64,000 nt of DNA from Ollibium composti (GCF_004801285.1 NZ_SSNY01000003.1:1-64000), one strand, 5' to 3'; positions 35,686-44,909 are shown, numbered from the stretch's first letter. Notes: generated by a model from the letters alone, not told the origin. Translations and numbers: made by a program.

Positions 35686-36510
35686 ATGGATGGCATCTCA
35701 CCCACGTCCATGACGTTTCCCAAGCCGAAAGAACGCGAGCGAGATGTCGTGCTGTCCGTCAGCGACGTGTCCGTCTCGTTCGGCGACGCCGTCGTGCTCG
35801 ACGGGGTCTCATTCGACGTCTTCCGGGGAGAAATACTCGGCTTCGTAGGTGCGACAGGCGGCGGCAAGTCGGTCCTGCTGAGAACTGTGCTCGGACTCCA
35901 TAGGAAAACGTCCGGCACGATCCGCCTGTTTGGCTTCGACATCGACAGGTTGGCTGATGAGGAACGGCTCCGTATCGACATGCGCCTTGGTGTTCTTTTC
36001 CAACACGGGGCGCTGTTCTCGTCGTTGAACCTGCTGGAGAACATCCAGGTGCCGATGCGTGAGTACCTCGATCTGCCGAAGCCGCTGATGGACGAACTGG
36101 CGCTGCTCAAGATCGAACTGGTCGGGCTGAGTCCCGGCGATGCGCTAAAGTTTCCGTCGGAACTGTCCGGGGGCATGATCAAGCGCGCCGCCCTTGCCCG
36201 CGCCCTCTCGATCGATCCTGAAATCGTGTTCCTGGACGAGCCGACGTCCGGCCTCGATCCCATCGCCGCGGCGGAATTCGACGAGCTGGTTGCGAAGCTG
36301 CGGGAAACGATGGGGCTCACCGTCTACATGGTGACCCACGATCTCGACAGCCTGTTTTCGGTATGCGACCGGGTGGCCGTGCTGGGCGACGGGAGAGTGA
36401 TCCTCGAGGGGACGATCGAGGATATGCTGCGGAGCGAGGAGCTTTGGATCAAGGCCTACTTCCGAGGCAAACGCGCCCGGCAACTCGATTTGGCCGGCCG
36501 ACGGCGATGA
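35686..36510 (+). CDS. MlaF-like ABC transporter ATPase, orphan
   Basis: 274 aa. ABC ATPase with Walker A GATGGGKSVLL, a Q-loop in LFQHGALFSSLN, signature LSGGMIKRAALARAL, Walker B IVFLDEPTSGLDP and H-loop THDL. The signature and the GALFSSLN segment match MlaF, the ATPase of phospholipid retrograde transport. No permease (MlaE) or substrate-binding gene follows, so it may serve a partner encoded elsewhere. Starts at 35686 or 35710, both with weak Shine-Dalgarno. It probably shares the riboswitch 7 transcript. Confidence 0.85.
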   Translation: MDGISPTSMTFPKPKERERDVVLSVSDVSVSFGDAVVLDGVSFDVFRGEILGFVGATGGGKSVLLRTVLGLHRKTSGTIRLFGFDIDRLADEERLRIDMRLGVLFQHGALFSSLNLLENIQVPMREYLDLPKPLMDELALLKIELVGLSPGDALKFPSELSGGMIKRAALARALSIDPEIVFLDEPTSGLDPIAAAEFDELVAKLRETMGLTVYMVTHDLDSLFSVCDRVAVLGDGRVILEGTIEDMLRSEELWIKAYFRGKRARQLDLAGRRR

Positions 36511-36534
36511 AGTCTCCGGCTCGCAGGCACGAAG

Positions 36535-37068
36535 CTACCAGTGCCCTCGATAGCGCGCGTGCGCCTCGCTGATCAGCCTCCTGGCCTCCGCAGCGTCTCC
36601 CCAGCCGACGATCTTGACCCACTTGCCTGGCTCGAGATCCTTGTAATGCTCGAAAAAGTGCTGGACTTGTTTCAGCGCTATCTCCGGCAGCTGCTCTGCT
36701 TCTTCTATCTGTTCGTATCGGCGGGTTATCTTGCTCGTGGGGACTGCGATGATCTTTTCGTCGGGGCCTGCCTCATCCTGCATCAGGAGAACGCCGATCG
36801 GTTTCACTGCGATAACGGCGCCCGGGATGAGCGGGCGACTGTTGGCGATGAGAACGTCGCAGGGATCGCCGTCGGCCGACAAGGTTTTTGGAATGAAGCC
36901 GTAGTTGCCCGGGTACCGCATCGGCGTATGCAGGAACCGGTCGACGACCAGAACTCCCGACTTCTTGTCCATCTCGTACTTGATGGGCTCGCCGCCGATA
37001 GGAACCTCTATGACGACGTTCACTTCCTTGGGAGCGCGCGCGCCTATCGAAATCGCATCGAAATTCAT
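36535..37068 (-). CDS. ppa: Inorganic pyrophosphatase (family I)
   Basis: 177 aa. Starts [20 protein letters not shown]; has [26 protein letters not shown] and DGDPCDVLI, the conserved Asp and Lys residues that bind Mg and pyrophosphate. It hydrolyses PPi to phosphate. Family I enzymes are strongly inhibited by fluoride, so an extra copy driven by riboswitch 8 makes sense. Convergent with the ABC ATPase gene. Confidence 0.95.
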   Translation of the reverse strand: MNFDAISIGARAPKEVNVVIEVPIGGEPIKYEMDKKSGVLVVDRFLHTPMRYPGNYGFIPKTLSADGDPCDVLIANSRPLIPGAVIAVKPIGVLLMQDEAGPDEKIIAVPTSKITRRYEQIEEAEQLPEIALKQVQHFFEHYKDLEPGKWVKIVGWGDAAEARRLISEAHARYRGHW

Positions 37069-37125
37069 ACCTGCTCTCGCTCGGTCGCCGAACCGGGCGT
37101 GAGCCGGGATTCGGGAGTTTGACGG

Positions 37126-37175
37126 ACGTAGGAGTCATCAGCCGAGCGGCGGTTACGGGGGCACTCCATCCCCAT
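37126..37175 (-). promoter_or_regulatory. Fluoride riboswitch 8
   Basis: On the minus strand: GGGGATGGAGTGCCCCC, GTAACCGCC, then GGCTGATGACTCCTAC. It leads ppa, whose start lies 58 bp downstream. Unlike several others, the ppa Shine-Dalgarno (AGCAGGT) shows only weak complementarity to the aptamer. Confidence 0.92.
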
Positions 37176-37252
37176 GGGATGGCGTAGGGGCACCGCACGC
37201 GGGTGTCAATCGCCATTTGATCGTCGCGGGCGCTCCCTCGTCCCAGGCGGAA

Positions 37253-37291
37253 GAAAAAGGCGGCCCAAGGGAGAGGGCTCCTCGGGCCGCC
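37253..37291 (-). terminator. Intrinsic terminator after riboswitch 9
   Basis: On the minus strand: GGCGGCCC, a 17-nt loop, GGGCCGCC then TTTTTC. A strong hairpin closing the riboswitch 9 transcript about 220 nt after the aptamer and separating it from riboswitch 8 and ppa. Confidence 0.8.
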
Positions 37292-37511
37292 AGTGAACAA
37301 CAGACCGCTGGATCGCCCTGATCGGCTGGAGGCAATCCAAGCATGGACGGACAGAACGGGGGACCTGCCCTGTCCGCTTTCAAGCCCGTTGTCGGCCGGC
37401 GGCGATACCTCCCAAGGTCGCTTGCGCACGAACGGTCGAAATCGACCGTCCTCGCCGCCGGCTACGTCGGATTTTGGCAGGATGAAACGGATTCCTGCCG
37501 TCGTTCCGACT

Positions 37512-37561
37512 GGCAGGAGTCATCAGCCACGAATGGCGTTCAATGGGGGACCCCATCCCCG
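37512..37561 (-). promoter_or_regulatory. Fluoride riboswitch 9, without an evident coding gene
   Basis: On the minus strand: GGGGATGGGGTCCCCC, TTGAACGCC, then GGCTGATGACTCCTGCC. The downstream GGCAGGA complements TCCTGCC as in the other units, but no start codon follows at proper spacing, and a strong terminator lies at 37253-37291. Divergent from riboswitch 10. Confidence 0.88.
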
Positions 37562-37666
37562 CGGCTACGTTAGGGCGTGTGCCGTGCCGCATCAAGAGTG
37601 CGGTAGCGAAGGTCACAAAAATCTGTCGGAGATTGCCGCGAGGCTCGTGCGTTCCTATCTTCGGCA

Positions 37667-37712
37667 AGGGATGGAGTCCCCCGACATGCCCGATAGCTGA
37701 TGACTCCTGCCG
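37667..37712 (+). promoter_or_regulatory. Fluoride riboswitch 10
   Basis: AAGGGATGGAGTCCCCC, ACATGCCC, then AGCTGATGACTCCTGCC. The Shine-Dalgarno of the following GTPase gene, GGCAGGA, is a perfect 7-bp complement of TCCTGCC. Head-to-head with riboswitch 9. Confidence 0.88.
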
Positions 37713-37757
37713 TTTGGACGGCGCGCCATCCGTGGCCGCCGAGGCAGGAAGGTCGCT

Positions 37758-39473
37758 ATGGATCTGCGCGAATACGAACGGGCCAAATTCGCCTTGGCGG
37801 AAATCCTCCGGTCGGCCGCGACGCTGGCGAAAGGCGATCACGGCGGGGAAATAGAGGACAGGTTCCGGGATCTGTTCGCCAGGCTGGCGGAAGACAGGTT
37901 CAACCTCGTATTCATCGGACGCTTCAGCCGCGGCAAGTCGTCCCTGATGAACGCCATCCTGGGAACCGACCGCCTGCCGACGGGCATCGTGCCGCTTACT
38001 TCCGTCGTTACGACGGTCGGCTACGGCACCAGCGAGAAGGTGATCCTGCGCTATCGAGGAAAGCATCTGGATATCCCGGTCTCGATCGAGGACCTGTCCC
38101 GCTACGTTACCCAAGAGGGCAATCCCGGAAACGAACTTGGGATCGCGACGGCCAACATCGAACTGCCCGCGCAGATCCTGCGCAGAGGCTTTCACTTCAT
38201 CGACACGCCGGGACTGGGATCGGCCATTGCCGAAAATACGCTGACCACCGAATCCTTCCTCCCCGAAGCCGACGCCCTCGTGCTTGTCACCAGCTACGAA
38301 AGCCCACTGTCCGAAGAAGAAATCCGGTCCCTGGAGACCATGGGGTCCGGCCTGCAGGTCTTCGTGATAATCAACAAGCAAGATCTCGCGTCGGAAGACG
38401 AACGGCGCCAGGCGGCGAATTTCGTCCGTGAGCAACTGAAAGCGCGCTTCGGCGACGCGGCGCCGGAAATCTTCTCCGTCTCGGCGCGCGACGCGATCGC
38501 TGCAAAGCTCTCGCGTGACCAGTCCTTGCTCGCGTCGAGCGGCATGCCGGAGTTCGAGGCGCGGCTCGCGGAGTTTCTCGTCGACCGCAAGCAAAGCCGC
38601 TTCCTGGCACGGATGTGCGATCGCGTCCGTTCGTTGCTGGAAGGCCTGCCGCCATTGACGGGGATCGCTGACCTTCTCGGACAGGTCGAGGCGTTGGGCA
38701 AGACGTTCGGAGTGAGCGTCGAAGGCAGGCGGTCCGCCCCGAGGGTGGGGGAAGCCTTCAGCGCGCGTCAGCTGCGCTCTTGCGAGATTTGCGCGAGTGT
38801 CGACGAGGCGCTGTGGGAGTTTCTCCGACGCTACCAGTACCGGCTGGTTGCCGAGGGCGACGAACGCGAGCGGTTCGCGGGCCGCTCGGGCTTCTGCCCG
38901 TTTCACATCTGGGAATACCGTGCGATAGCCTCGCCCTACGGAACCTGCGTCGGTTTCCCGCCGCTGCTCGACCGGTTGGCGGAACAGTTGCGAAAGGCGG
39001 TCGCATCCGGCCGCTCCAGTTTCGTGGCGTCGGCGGTCGAAACCGCTCAGCTTGCCGAGCACGACGCTTGCGCGATGTGCGCGATCCGCGACAAAGCCGA
39101 AGCGCGAGCCATTAGCGGGTTGGCCGGCCGGTTCCGGAAGAGCGCGGACGAGACGCTCACCGGGCTCTCCGCAGTGTGCCTGACGCACCTCGGTATGCTG
39201 GCGGAAGCCCTGGCGGACGATTCTTCCTTGCTGCGGACGCTGGCTGCGCACCATGTGGAGCTCCTGGAACGCGTCGCCGAAGACATGCGCGCCTTCGCTT
39301 TGAAACACGACGCCGTGCGGCGTCCTCTCGAGACAAGGGAGGAGCAGACCGCCGCCGAGCGTGCGCTTTTCCTGCTCGCCGGCCTGCGCAACGTGAATTT
39401 CGCGGCAGGCGCCACAGGTCCCCGGACAAACGGGCGTCGCTCCGAGCCGACGCGAATCCGAAAGCGAGGCTGA
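37758..39473 (+). CDS. Dynamin-like GTPase 2 with C-terminal zinc-type motifs
   Basis: 571 aa. P-loop GRFSRGKSS at 54-62, switch DTPGLGS at 149-155, NKQD at 206-209: a dynamin-type GTPase related to that at 19216-20982 in its first 250 residues. The C-terminal half differs: a CEIC pair (about 340), a CPFH, another CAMC pair (about 440) and CLTH look like two zinc-binding C-x2-C/C-x2-H modules. Directly under riboswitch 10. Membrane association or a scaffolding role is inferred. Confidence 0.82.
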   Translation: MDLREYERAKFALAEILRSAATLAKGDHGGEIEDRFRDLFARLAEDRFNLVFIGRFSRGKSSLMNAILGTDRLPTGIVPLTSVVTTVGYGTSEKVILRYRGKHLDIPVSIEDLSRYVTQEGNPGNELGIATANIELPAQILRRGFHFIDTPGLGSAIAENTLTTESFLPEADALVLVTSYESPLSEEEIRSLETMGSGLQVFVIINKQDLASEDERRQAANFVREQLKARFGDAAPEIFSVSARDAIAAKLSRDQSLLASSGMPEFEARLAEFLVDRKQSRFLARMCDRVRSLLEGLPPLTGIADLLGQVEALGKTFGVSVEGRRSAPRVGEAFSARQLRSCEICASVDEALWEFLRRYQYRLVAEGDERERFAGRSGFCPFHIWEYRAIASPYGTCVGFPPLLDRLAEQLRKAVASGRSSFVASAVETAQLAEHDACAMCAIRDKAEARAISGLAGRFRKSADETLTGLSAVCLTHLGMLAEALADDSSLLRTLAAHHVELLERVAEDMRAFALKHDAVRRPLETREEQTAAERALFLLAGLRNVNFAAGATGPRTNGRRSEPTRIRKRG

Positions 39474-39478
39474 CGCTC

Positions 39479-40381
39479 ATGTCGTCGAACGAAAACCATG
39501 ATCTCGAAGCCGCGATAGGCCTGCTGCGTTCCCTACATGACGGCGACCGCGGCGTCCTCGCGGTCATAGCTTGCGGGCACGACGCCATTCCCCACTTGCA
39601 GGACGTGCTGCTCAGGAGCGATCCCAGCGGATTGTTCGAGGCCAGATGCCGCGCGGCAAGGGCGCTCAAGGCACTGGGAGGCGGCAACGTATTGGCCTCC
39701 TTCCTGTCGGCTCCCCGTCTGGCCGCAGATCCCATGCAGCGTCTCGGTGACGAGGCGGTTGTCGAGGCGGCGGCGCGCGCCCTGGCGGAAGCGCGTCGCG
39801 ACGATGCGAACTTCCGGCTCCTGTTGCGGCTTGGACACGAGTTTTCGTATCTCGCGGGCGTGGTCGAGGCTCTCGGCAGCTTCGACCGTCCCGAGGCAGC
39901 GCGTGTTCTCGTCCTGGCGCTGGGAGAGGACACGGCAAGACCTTCAGCCGAAGCGGCCCTACTGCGCCTTGGCCGAGCCGCGTTGCGCTTTCTCGTTCCG
40001 GTGGCAGCATCGCCATATCCCTCGGCGGAGGTCGAGAGTGATGCGAGCCGGCGCAAGCGACGGAGCGCGTTGGCACTCGTTTGGCAAATAGGCTGTACAA
40101 AACGTACGTGGCGGCGCCTGCGAAGCCTCGTGCACGACAAGGACGCGCGGATTGCGGCTCTCGCCTGCAAGCTCTGCCTGTTGCACGGCTCGGCGGCGGA
40201 GCGGGCGAAGGCAGCCGGGCGCCTTGCCGAACTGTTGGCCGACGCCGACTGGATGCTGCGGGCGGAAATCCAGGGTGGCTGGGCGGGGCGTACGGACCTT
40301 TCCGACATCCATGCCGATCCGAAAGGCCGGACCGCCATCGCCCACCCGCCCATTGACAAGTTCGGACGGAGCCCGACATAG
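39479..40381 (+). CDS. HEAT-repeat-like helical protein
   Basis: 300 aa. Repeated helical pairs (GLFEARCRAARALKALG; VVEALGSFDRPEAARVLVLA; LVHDKDARIAALACKLCLL) are typical of HEAT/armadillo scaffolds that bind partner proteins. ATG 5 bp after the GTPase stop with GAGG upstream, so co-translated with it. It is probably a partner of GTPase 2. No catalytic motif. Confidence 0.7.
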   Translation: MSSNENHDLEAAIGLLRSLHDGDRGVLAVIACGHDAIPHLQDVLLRSDPSGLFEARCRAARALKALGGGNVLASFLSAPRLAADPMQRLGDEAVVEAAARALAEARRDDANFRLLLRLGHEFSYLAGVVEALGSFDRPEAARVLVLALGEDTARPSAEAALLRLGRAALRFLVPVAASPYPSAEVESDASRRKRRSALALVWQIGCTKRTWRRLRSLVHDKDARIAALACKLCLLHGSAAERAKAAGRLAELLADADWMLRAEIQGGWAGRTDLSDIHADPKGRTAIAHPPIDKFGRSPT

Positions 40382-40388
40382 TGCCGGG

Positions 40389-40438
40389 CAGGCGATGGAG
40401 TTCGCCTTTAAGCGCCTTGCGGCTGATGACTCCTCCGA
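40389..40438 (+). promoter_or_regulatory. Fluoride riboswitch 11
   Basis: GGCGATGGAGTTCGCC, TTTAAGCGCC, then GCGGCTGATGACTCCTCC; stem GGCG/CGCC. CCTCC can pair with GGAGG before the MutS-like gene; between them CCGTTCACCGAACGG forms a small hairpin. Confidence 0.93.
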
Positions 40439-40470
40439 CCGTTCACCGAACGGAAAGGAGGTTTTGGAAA

Positions 40471-42168
40471 ATGCCCGCAGCGCGCGTTCCCGACCAGGAT
40501 AACGATGTCGGTCCCGGCAACCCTACTGGCGAACTGGCGGTTCGCCAGACCCCGCGGCAAGCCCCGCCGGGGAAACGTCCGCCGCCAGGCGGTTCCGGAC
40601 ACGCCGAGATTTTCGACGCTGCCGAAGCGGAGCCTTTCGAAAGCATCCTGTTTCCGCCTGGATCGGAACGGGAACGGCGCGAAATGGATGACGAACCGGG
40701 CTGCTTTGTCGATCTCAATCTCGACCAGGTGATCGCGAGCGCTGTCGCCAAGTACGACGAAAGTCGACTCCGTCCTTTCTTCTACTCGACCTACCGCAAC
40801 GAAGACGTCGTCCGCTATCGCCAGGAGGTGTTCCGCGACTTGGAGGATCCCGAGGTTCTGGGTCTGATACCGACCTTCTGCGATGGGATGCGCAAGGTCA
40901 GGCTGGAGTTCGAATTCGCCGGGAAGGTGCGATACAAGCGCCACCGCCAGATGGTGCTCTTTGGGGCAATCCAGAGTTATTGCGGCACGGTCAGGGGCTT
41001 CGCAGGAAATCTGGGCGACGCCAGGCTGCGCTCGCGCGGCCTAAGGAACCTGCGTGGGTATCTGGACAGCTATGTCGCGTCTCTGCCGTTCACTGCGCTG
41101 ACCGCCGAGACCGACGAAATGCACGAGAAGCTGTCCGCCATTCGCTACAGCATGCTCATCCACGGTGACAAGGTGACGGTGCGCAAATACGCCGGAGAAG
41201 CCGACTACAGCGCTATGGTTCGCAGCCAGTTTGAACGGTTCAGGAACCTCGACCCCGAAGGAAAGGAGTCTGAGGAGAAGAAGCCAGACACGTCGCTGAA
41301 TCATGTCGAAGAAGGCATACTGGATTTCATTGGCGACCTGTACCCAGAGATATTCTCGGCTCTGGAAGCTCACCTGAAACGCCATGCCGATTTCATCGAC
41401 GAAACCGTGGCGCTGTTCGATCGGGAAATCCAGTTCTTCCTTGCCTATCTCCACTTTGTCGAACCGTTGAAGCAGGCAGGCCTGAACTTCTGCTATCCCG
41501 AGGTTTCGGCTTCCGACAAGTCGATCTCGGTACGGCAGGGCTTCGACCTGGCGCTCGCCGCCAAGCTGGCCGGAGAGAAGAAACCCGTCGTCGGCAACGA
41601 CTTCCTTCTCGACGGACCGGAGCGCCTGATCGTCGTGTCCGGCCCCAACCAGGGCGGCAAGACGACCTTCGCGCGCATGTTCGGCCAGCTCCACTTCCTT
41701 GCCGGGCTCGGCTGCCCGGTACCGGGCATGGAGGCGAAGCTGTTCCTCGCCGATCGGGTCTACACCCATTTCGAGCGCGAGGAGGACATCACCAATTTGC
41801 GCGGCAAGCTGGAGGACGAGCTTGTGCACCTGCATGAGACCGTCGGCCAGATGACCGGCGACAGCATCGTCATCCTCAACGAGATCTTCAACTCGACTAG
41901 CCTGCAGGACCAGATATTCCTCAGCCGCCAAGTGCTGGACGGCATTCTGGCGACCGACGCGATCGGCGTATGCGTCACCTTCATCGACGAACTGGCGTCG
42001 CTTAGCGAGAAGACGGTGAGCATGGTCAGCACCGTCGTGCCCGACAATCCGGCTGTGCGCACCTTCGAGATTCTGCGCAGGCCCGCCGATGGCCTCGCCT
42101 ATGCGCTGTCGCTGGCCGAGAAGCACAACGTCACCCACGAGCGCCTGCGCGACCGGATCAAGCCATGA
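40471..42168 (+). CDS. MutS-like ATPase, type A, copy 2
   Basis: 565 aa, paralogue of 28951-30648 along its length, including GPNQGGKT at 391-398 and the substituted Walker B IVILNEIFNSTS with N470. The N-terminal 60 residues are Pro/Gly-rich and poorly conserved between copies, while the core is close. ATG follows AGGAGG. It overlaps its partner by 4 bp. Confidence 0.85.
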   Translation: MPAARVPDQDNDVGPGNPTGELAVRQTPRQAPPGKRPPPGGSGHAEIFDAAEAEPFESILFPPGSERERREMDDEPGCFVDLNLDQVIASAVAKYDESRLRPFFYSTYRNEDVVRYRQEVFRDLEDPEVLGLIPTFCDGMRKVRLEFEFAGKVRYKRHRQMVLFGAIQSYCGTVRGFAGNLGDARLRSRGLRNLRGYLDSYVASLPFTALTAETDEMHEKLSAIRYSMLIHGDKVTVRKYAGEADYSAMVRSQFERFRNLDPEGKESEEKKPDTSLNHVEEGILDFIGDLYPEIFSALEAHLKRHADFIDETVALFDREIQFFLAYLHFVEPLKQAGLNFCYPEVSASDKSISVRQGFDLALAAKLAGEKKPVVGNDFLLDGPERLIVVSGPNQGGKTTFARMFGQLHFLAGLGCPVPGMEAKLFLADRVYTHFEREEDITNLRGKLEDELVHLHETVGQMTGDSIVILNEIFNSTSLQDQIFLSRQVLDGILATDAIGVCVTFIDELASLSEKTVSMVSTVVPDNPAVRTFEILRRPADGLAYALSLAEKHNVTHERLRDRIKP

Positions 42169-43694
42169 AGACGCTGCTCATGCATCCCGACAGGGATTTC
42201 GACGCCACGGTTCCGAAATCGAAGGAAAACGACGACTACGCGCAGGATATCGAGCTTGGCGTTCTGCTGGACGCGATGGCAGCCGGCGATCCCTATCTCA
42301 GAGAGATCGCGCAGGCGGCGCTGTTCGGGGCGTGGGGCAACGACATGGGCACTATCCTCTATCGGCAGGATATCCTGAAAGACTGCCTTGCGAACAAGGA
42401 CGTCGTGCGACTGTTTTATGAGCTTGCCCAGGAGCCATTCAACCGCAGGAACGACCGGCTTTATAGGCCGTTCGGAGACGAGCCGTCGGTGAAGGTCTCG
42501 ACCTCGGTGCGGACATTGAAGGACGCGCTCGACGTGCTGCGGCGGCTGCGCAACACCTGCAACGTCTACTATAAGGGCTTCAGCTCGGCAGGTTTCACCC
42601 GCTTCTTCAAGACACTGAACGACAGCCTCGACGACGGCTATCTCGCTTCCGTCAATTCCGATCTCGAGCAGCTCCAGTTTTCGTCCGGCGTCCTGATAAG
42701 CGCCGGGCTGGGGGAGGGCGGCAAGGGCGTCGACTTCATGCTGAGGCACCCGCAGGAGCGCGACACGCATCTGATCCAACGGCTGACTACGTCGGCGCCC
42801 AAGAGCTATACCCTTCAACTGCATCCGCGCGACGAGGCGGGCGCGCAGGCTCTTGGCCAACTCCAGAACCGCGGCCTCGGCCTCATTTCCGACGCTCTTT
42901 CGCAATCCGCGGAGCATGTCTTCGGCTTCCTGAAGATGCTTGCCGCCGAGCTCGCCTTCTATCTCGGCTGCCTCAACCTTCACGACGCGTTGACTCGCAT
43001 CCACGAGATCACGACGTTCCCCGAGCCTTCGTCCGAACCCCGCATCTTCTCATGCCGCGAGCTGCGCGACACATGCTTGGCGCTGACCCTGAAGCAGCCG
43101 GCGGTCGGCAACGACGCCGACGCTGACGGCAAGCAGCTCGTCGTCATCACCGGCGCCAACCGCGGCGGCAAGTCGACCTTCCTGCGCAGCGTTGGCCTTG
43201 CCCAGTTGATGATGCAGTGCGGGATGTTCGTCACCGCGCAGGTCTTCTCTTCGTCCCTGCGCACGGGACTGTTCACCCACTACAAGCGCGAGGAAGACCG
43301 CAGCATGAAAAGCGGCAAGTTCGACGAGGAGCTGGCGCGCATGGACCGTATCGCCGACCGCATCCGCAGCCGTTCGATGATGCTCTTCAACGAGTCGTTT
43401 GCGGCGACCAACGAGCGGGAAGGATCGGAAATCGCCAGGCAGATCGTGCTCGCCCTGCTTGACCGCGAGATCATGGTCTTCTTCGTCTCGCATATGTACG
43501 AGTTCGCGCGCGCCTTCTTCGACGACAAGGACGTGAAGACCCTCTTCATGCGCGCCGAACGCGGGGAAGACGGCGAGAGGAGCTTCCGACTTCGCGAGGA
43601 AAAGCCGCTGCCGACGAGCTTCGGGGCCGATCTATACACCGCGATATTCCAGACGGCGCCTGAGCCGGAAACGGCTGACGGAACGTCGAGGTAG
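42165..43694 (+). CDS. MutS-like ATPase, type B, copy 2
   Basis: 509 aa, the same length as the type B protein at 30645-32174 and clearly paralogous: MKTLLMHPDRDFDAT, GANRGGKS at 330-337, FNESFAATNERE with N409. The A-B order and ATGA overlap are kept, so the pair duplicated as a unit or was acquired as two units. Followed after 30 bp by a nitrilase-family gene. Confidence 0.85.
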   Translation: MKTLLMHPDRDFDATVPKSKENDDYAQDIELGVLLDAMAAGDPYLREIAQAALFGAWGNDMGTILYRQDILKDCLANKDVVRLFYELAQEPFNRRNDRLYRPFGDEPSVKVSTSVRTLKDALDVLRRLRNTCNVYYKGFSSAGFTRFFKTLNDSLDDGYLASVNSDLEQLQFSSGVLISAGLGEGGKGVDFMLRHPQERDTHLIQRLTTSAPKSYTLQLHPRDEAGAQALGQLQNRGLGLISDALSQSAEHVFGFLKMLAAELAFYLGCLNLHDALTRIHEITTFPEPSSEPRIFSCRELRDTCLALTLKQPAVGNDADADGKQLVVITGANRGGKSTFLRSVGLAQLMMQCGMFVTAQVFSSSLRTGLFTHYKREEDRSMKSGKFDEELARMDRIADRIRSRSMMLFNESFAATNEREGSEIARQIVLALLDREIMVFFVSHMYEFARAFFDDKDVKTLFMRAERGEDGERSFRLREEKPLPTSFGADLYTAIFQTAPEPETADGTSR

Positions 43695-43724
43695 CTGAAC
43701 TGATCGGAGCAGGGAGGAAGACGA

Positions 43725-44591
43725 ATGCCTAAAATCCGTGGCGGCCTGATCCAGATGGGCCTGAAGCGATCGTCCGGCGATACGCCCGCCGAGATCGCAA
43801 AGGCGATGCTCGAAGCCCATGTTCCGTTGATCGAGAAAGCCGGAGAGGCCGGCGTCCAGGTGCTTTGCTTCCAGGAGGTGTTCACGCAACCCTATTTCTG
43901 CCCGAGTCAGGATTCGAAATGGTATGCGGCAGCCGAACCTATTCCGGACGGTCCCACCACGAAGCTGATGCAAGGTTTCGCGAAGAAGCACGCTATGGTC
44001 ATCGTCGTGCCTATCTACGAAGAGGCTATGACCGGCGTTTACTACAACACCGCGGCCGTCATCGACGCGGACGGCACCTATCTCGGCAAGTACCGCAAGA
44101 CGCATATCCCGCAGGTGGCGGGTTTCTGGGAAAAGTTCTTCTTCAAGCCTGGCGCTTCGGGATACCCCGTGTTCGAGACGCGCTATTGCAAGCTGGGAGT
44201 CTACATTTGCTATGATCGCCACTTTCCGGAAGGCTGGCGCGCGCTGGCGCTGAACGGGGCGGAATATATCGTCAATCCATCCGCGACCGTGGCGGGCCTT
44301 TCCGAGTATCTCTGGAAACTTGAGCAGCCGGCCGCGGCCGCAGCAAACGGCGTCTATATCGGCGCGATCAACCGTGTCGGGAAGGAGGGGCCATGGAACA
44401 TCGGGGAGTTCTACGGCCAAAGCTACTTCGTCAACCCGCGCGGACAGATCGAGGCCGTCGCAAGCCGCGGCGAGGACGAACTTCTCGTGCACGATCTCGA
44501 CTTCGACATGATCCGCGAGGTGCGCGACACTTGGCAGTTCTTCCGCGACCGTCGGCCCGAGACGTATGCGCCGCTTGTCATGATCGAATGA
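43725..44591 (+). CDS. Carbon-nitrogen hydrolase (nitrilase superfamily)
   Basis: 288 aa. The catalytic triad is visible: E51 (CFQEVF), K125 (KYRKTHIP) and C162 (GVYICYDRHFPEG). This pattern and the KTHIP/CYDRHFPEG segments are closest to beta-ureidopropionase and N-carbamoyl amidases, which release ammonia and CO2 from carbamoyl-amines. Third gene after riboswitch 11. The link to fluoride is unclear. Confidence 0.88.
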   Translation: MPKIRGGLIQMGLKRSSGDTPAEIAKAMLEAHVPLIEKAGEAGVQVLCFQEVFTQPYFCPSQDSKWYAAAEPIPDGPTTKLMQGFAKKHAMVIVVPIYEEAMTGVYYNTAAVIDADGTYLGKYRKTHIPQVAGFWEKFFFKPGASGYPVFETRYCKLGVYICYDRHFPEGWRALALNGAEYIVNPSATVAGLSEYLWKLEQPAAAAANGVYIGAINRVGKEGPWNIGEFYGQSYFVNPRGQIEAVASRGEDELLVHDLDFDMIREVRDTWQFFRDRRPETYAPLVMIE

Positions 44592-44674
44592 CGGGAATGG
44601 CGTGGGGTTTGCCGAAGCGACGGCTTCGGGGCCATCCCTCGGTTCAGGACGATTATTCACAAGCGAGGTAGGAC

Positions 44675-44909
44675 GTGTCCAACAGCCATCCCGTTCCGGA
44701 AGCCGTGGCAACGGCAATCTCCGCCGGAGAGAACGCGGTCAAGGCGATGCGCGAGTTCGTCGGCTACACCGTGGAAGAGCGCGGTCGCGTGCGGGCTGGC
44801 CGCCGACGAGATCGCGCGCATCGAATCCGGTGACGACAGCGATTCAGCCAGGCTAAGCCGTGTCGCGCACGCGCTGGGACTGCCGGAGGACGCGGTTCTT
44901 CCTCGTTGA
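44675..44909 (+). pseudogene. Frameshifted small Xre-type helix-turn-helix gene
   Basis: From GTG 44675 the frame reads VSNSHPVPEAVATAISAGEN then AVKAMREFVGYTVEE. Near 44783 one base must be skipped to continue as VACGLAADEIARIESGDDSD, SARLSRVAHALGLPEDAVLP and stop at 44909. Together these make one lambda-repressor-like helix-turn-helix of about 78 aa. In the database frame it is broken, so it is a pseudogene or holds a sequencing error. No palindrome nearby. Confidence 0.6.

Noticed and set aside
35638..36510. An earlier start for the ABC ATPase gene
   Set aside because: The first 16 codons (RPSPPSKARRRGR) are not protein-like for this family.
37153..37429. Long open frames downstream of riboswitch 9
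   Set aside because: They cross the terminator and riboswitch 8 and are Pro/Arg/Ser-rich; they look like GC-driven chance frames.
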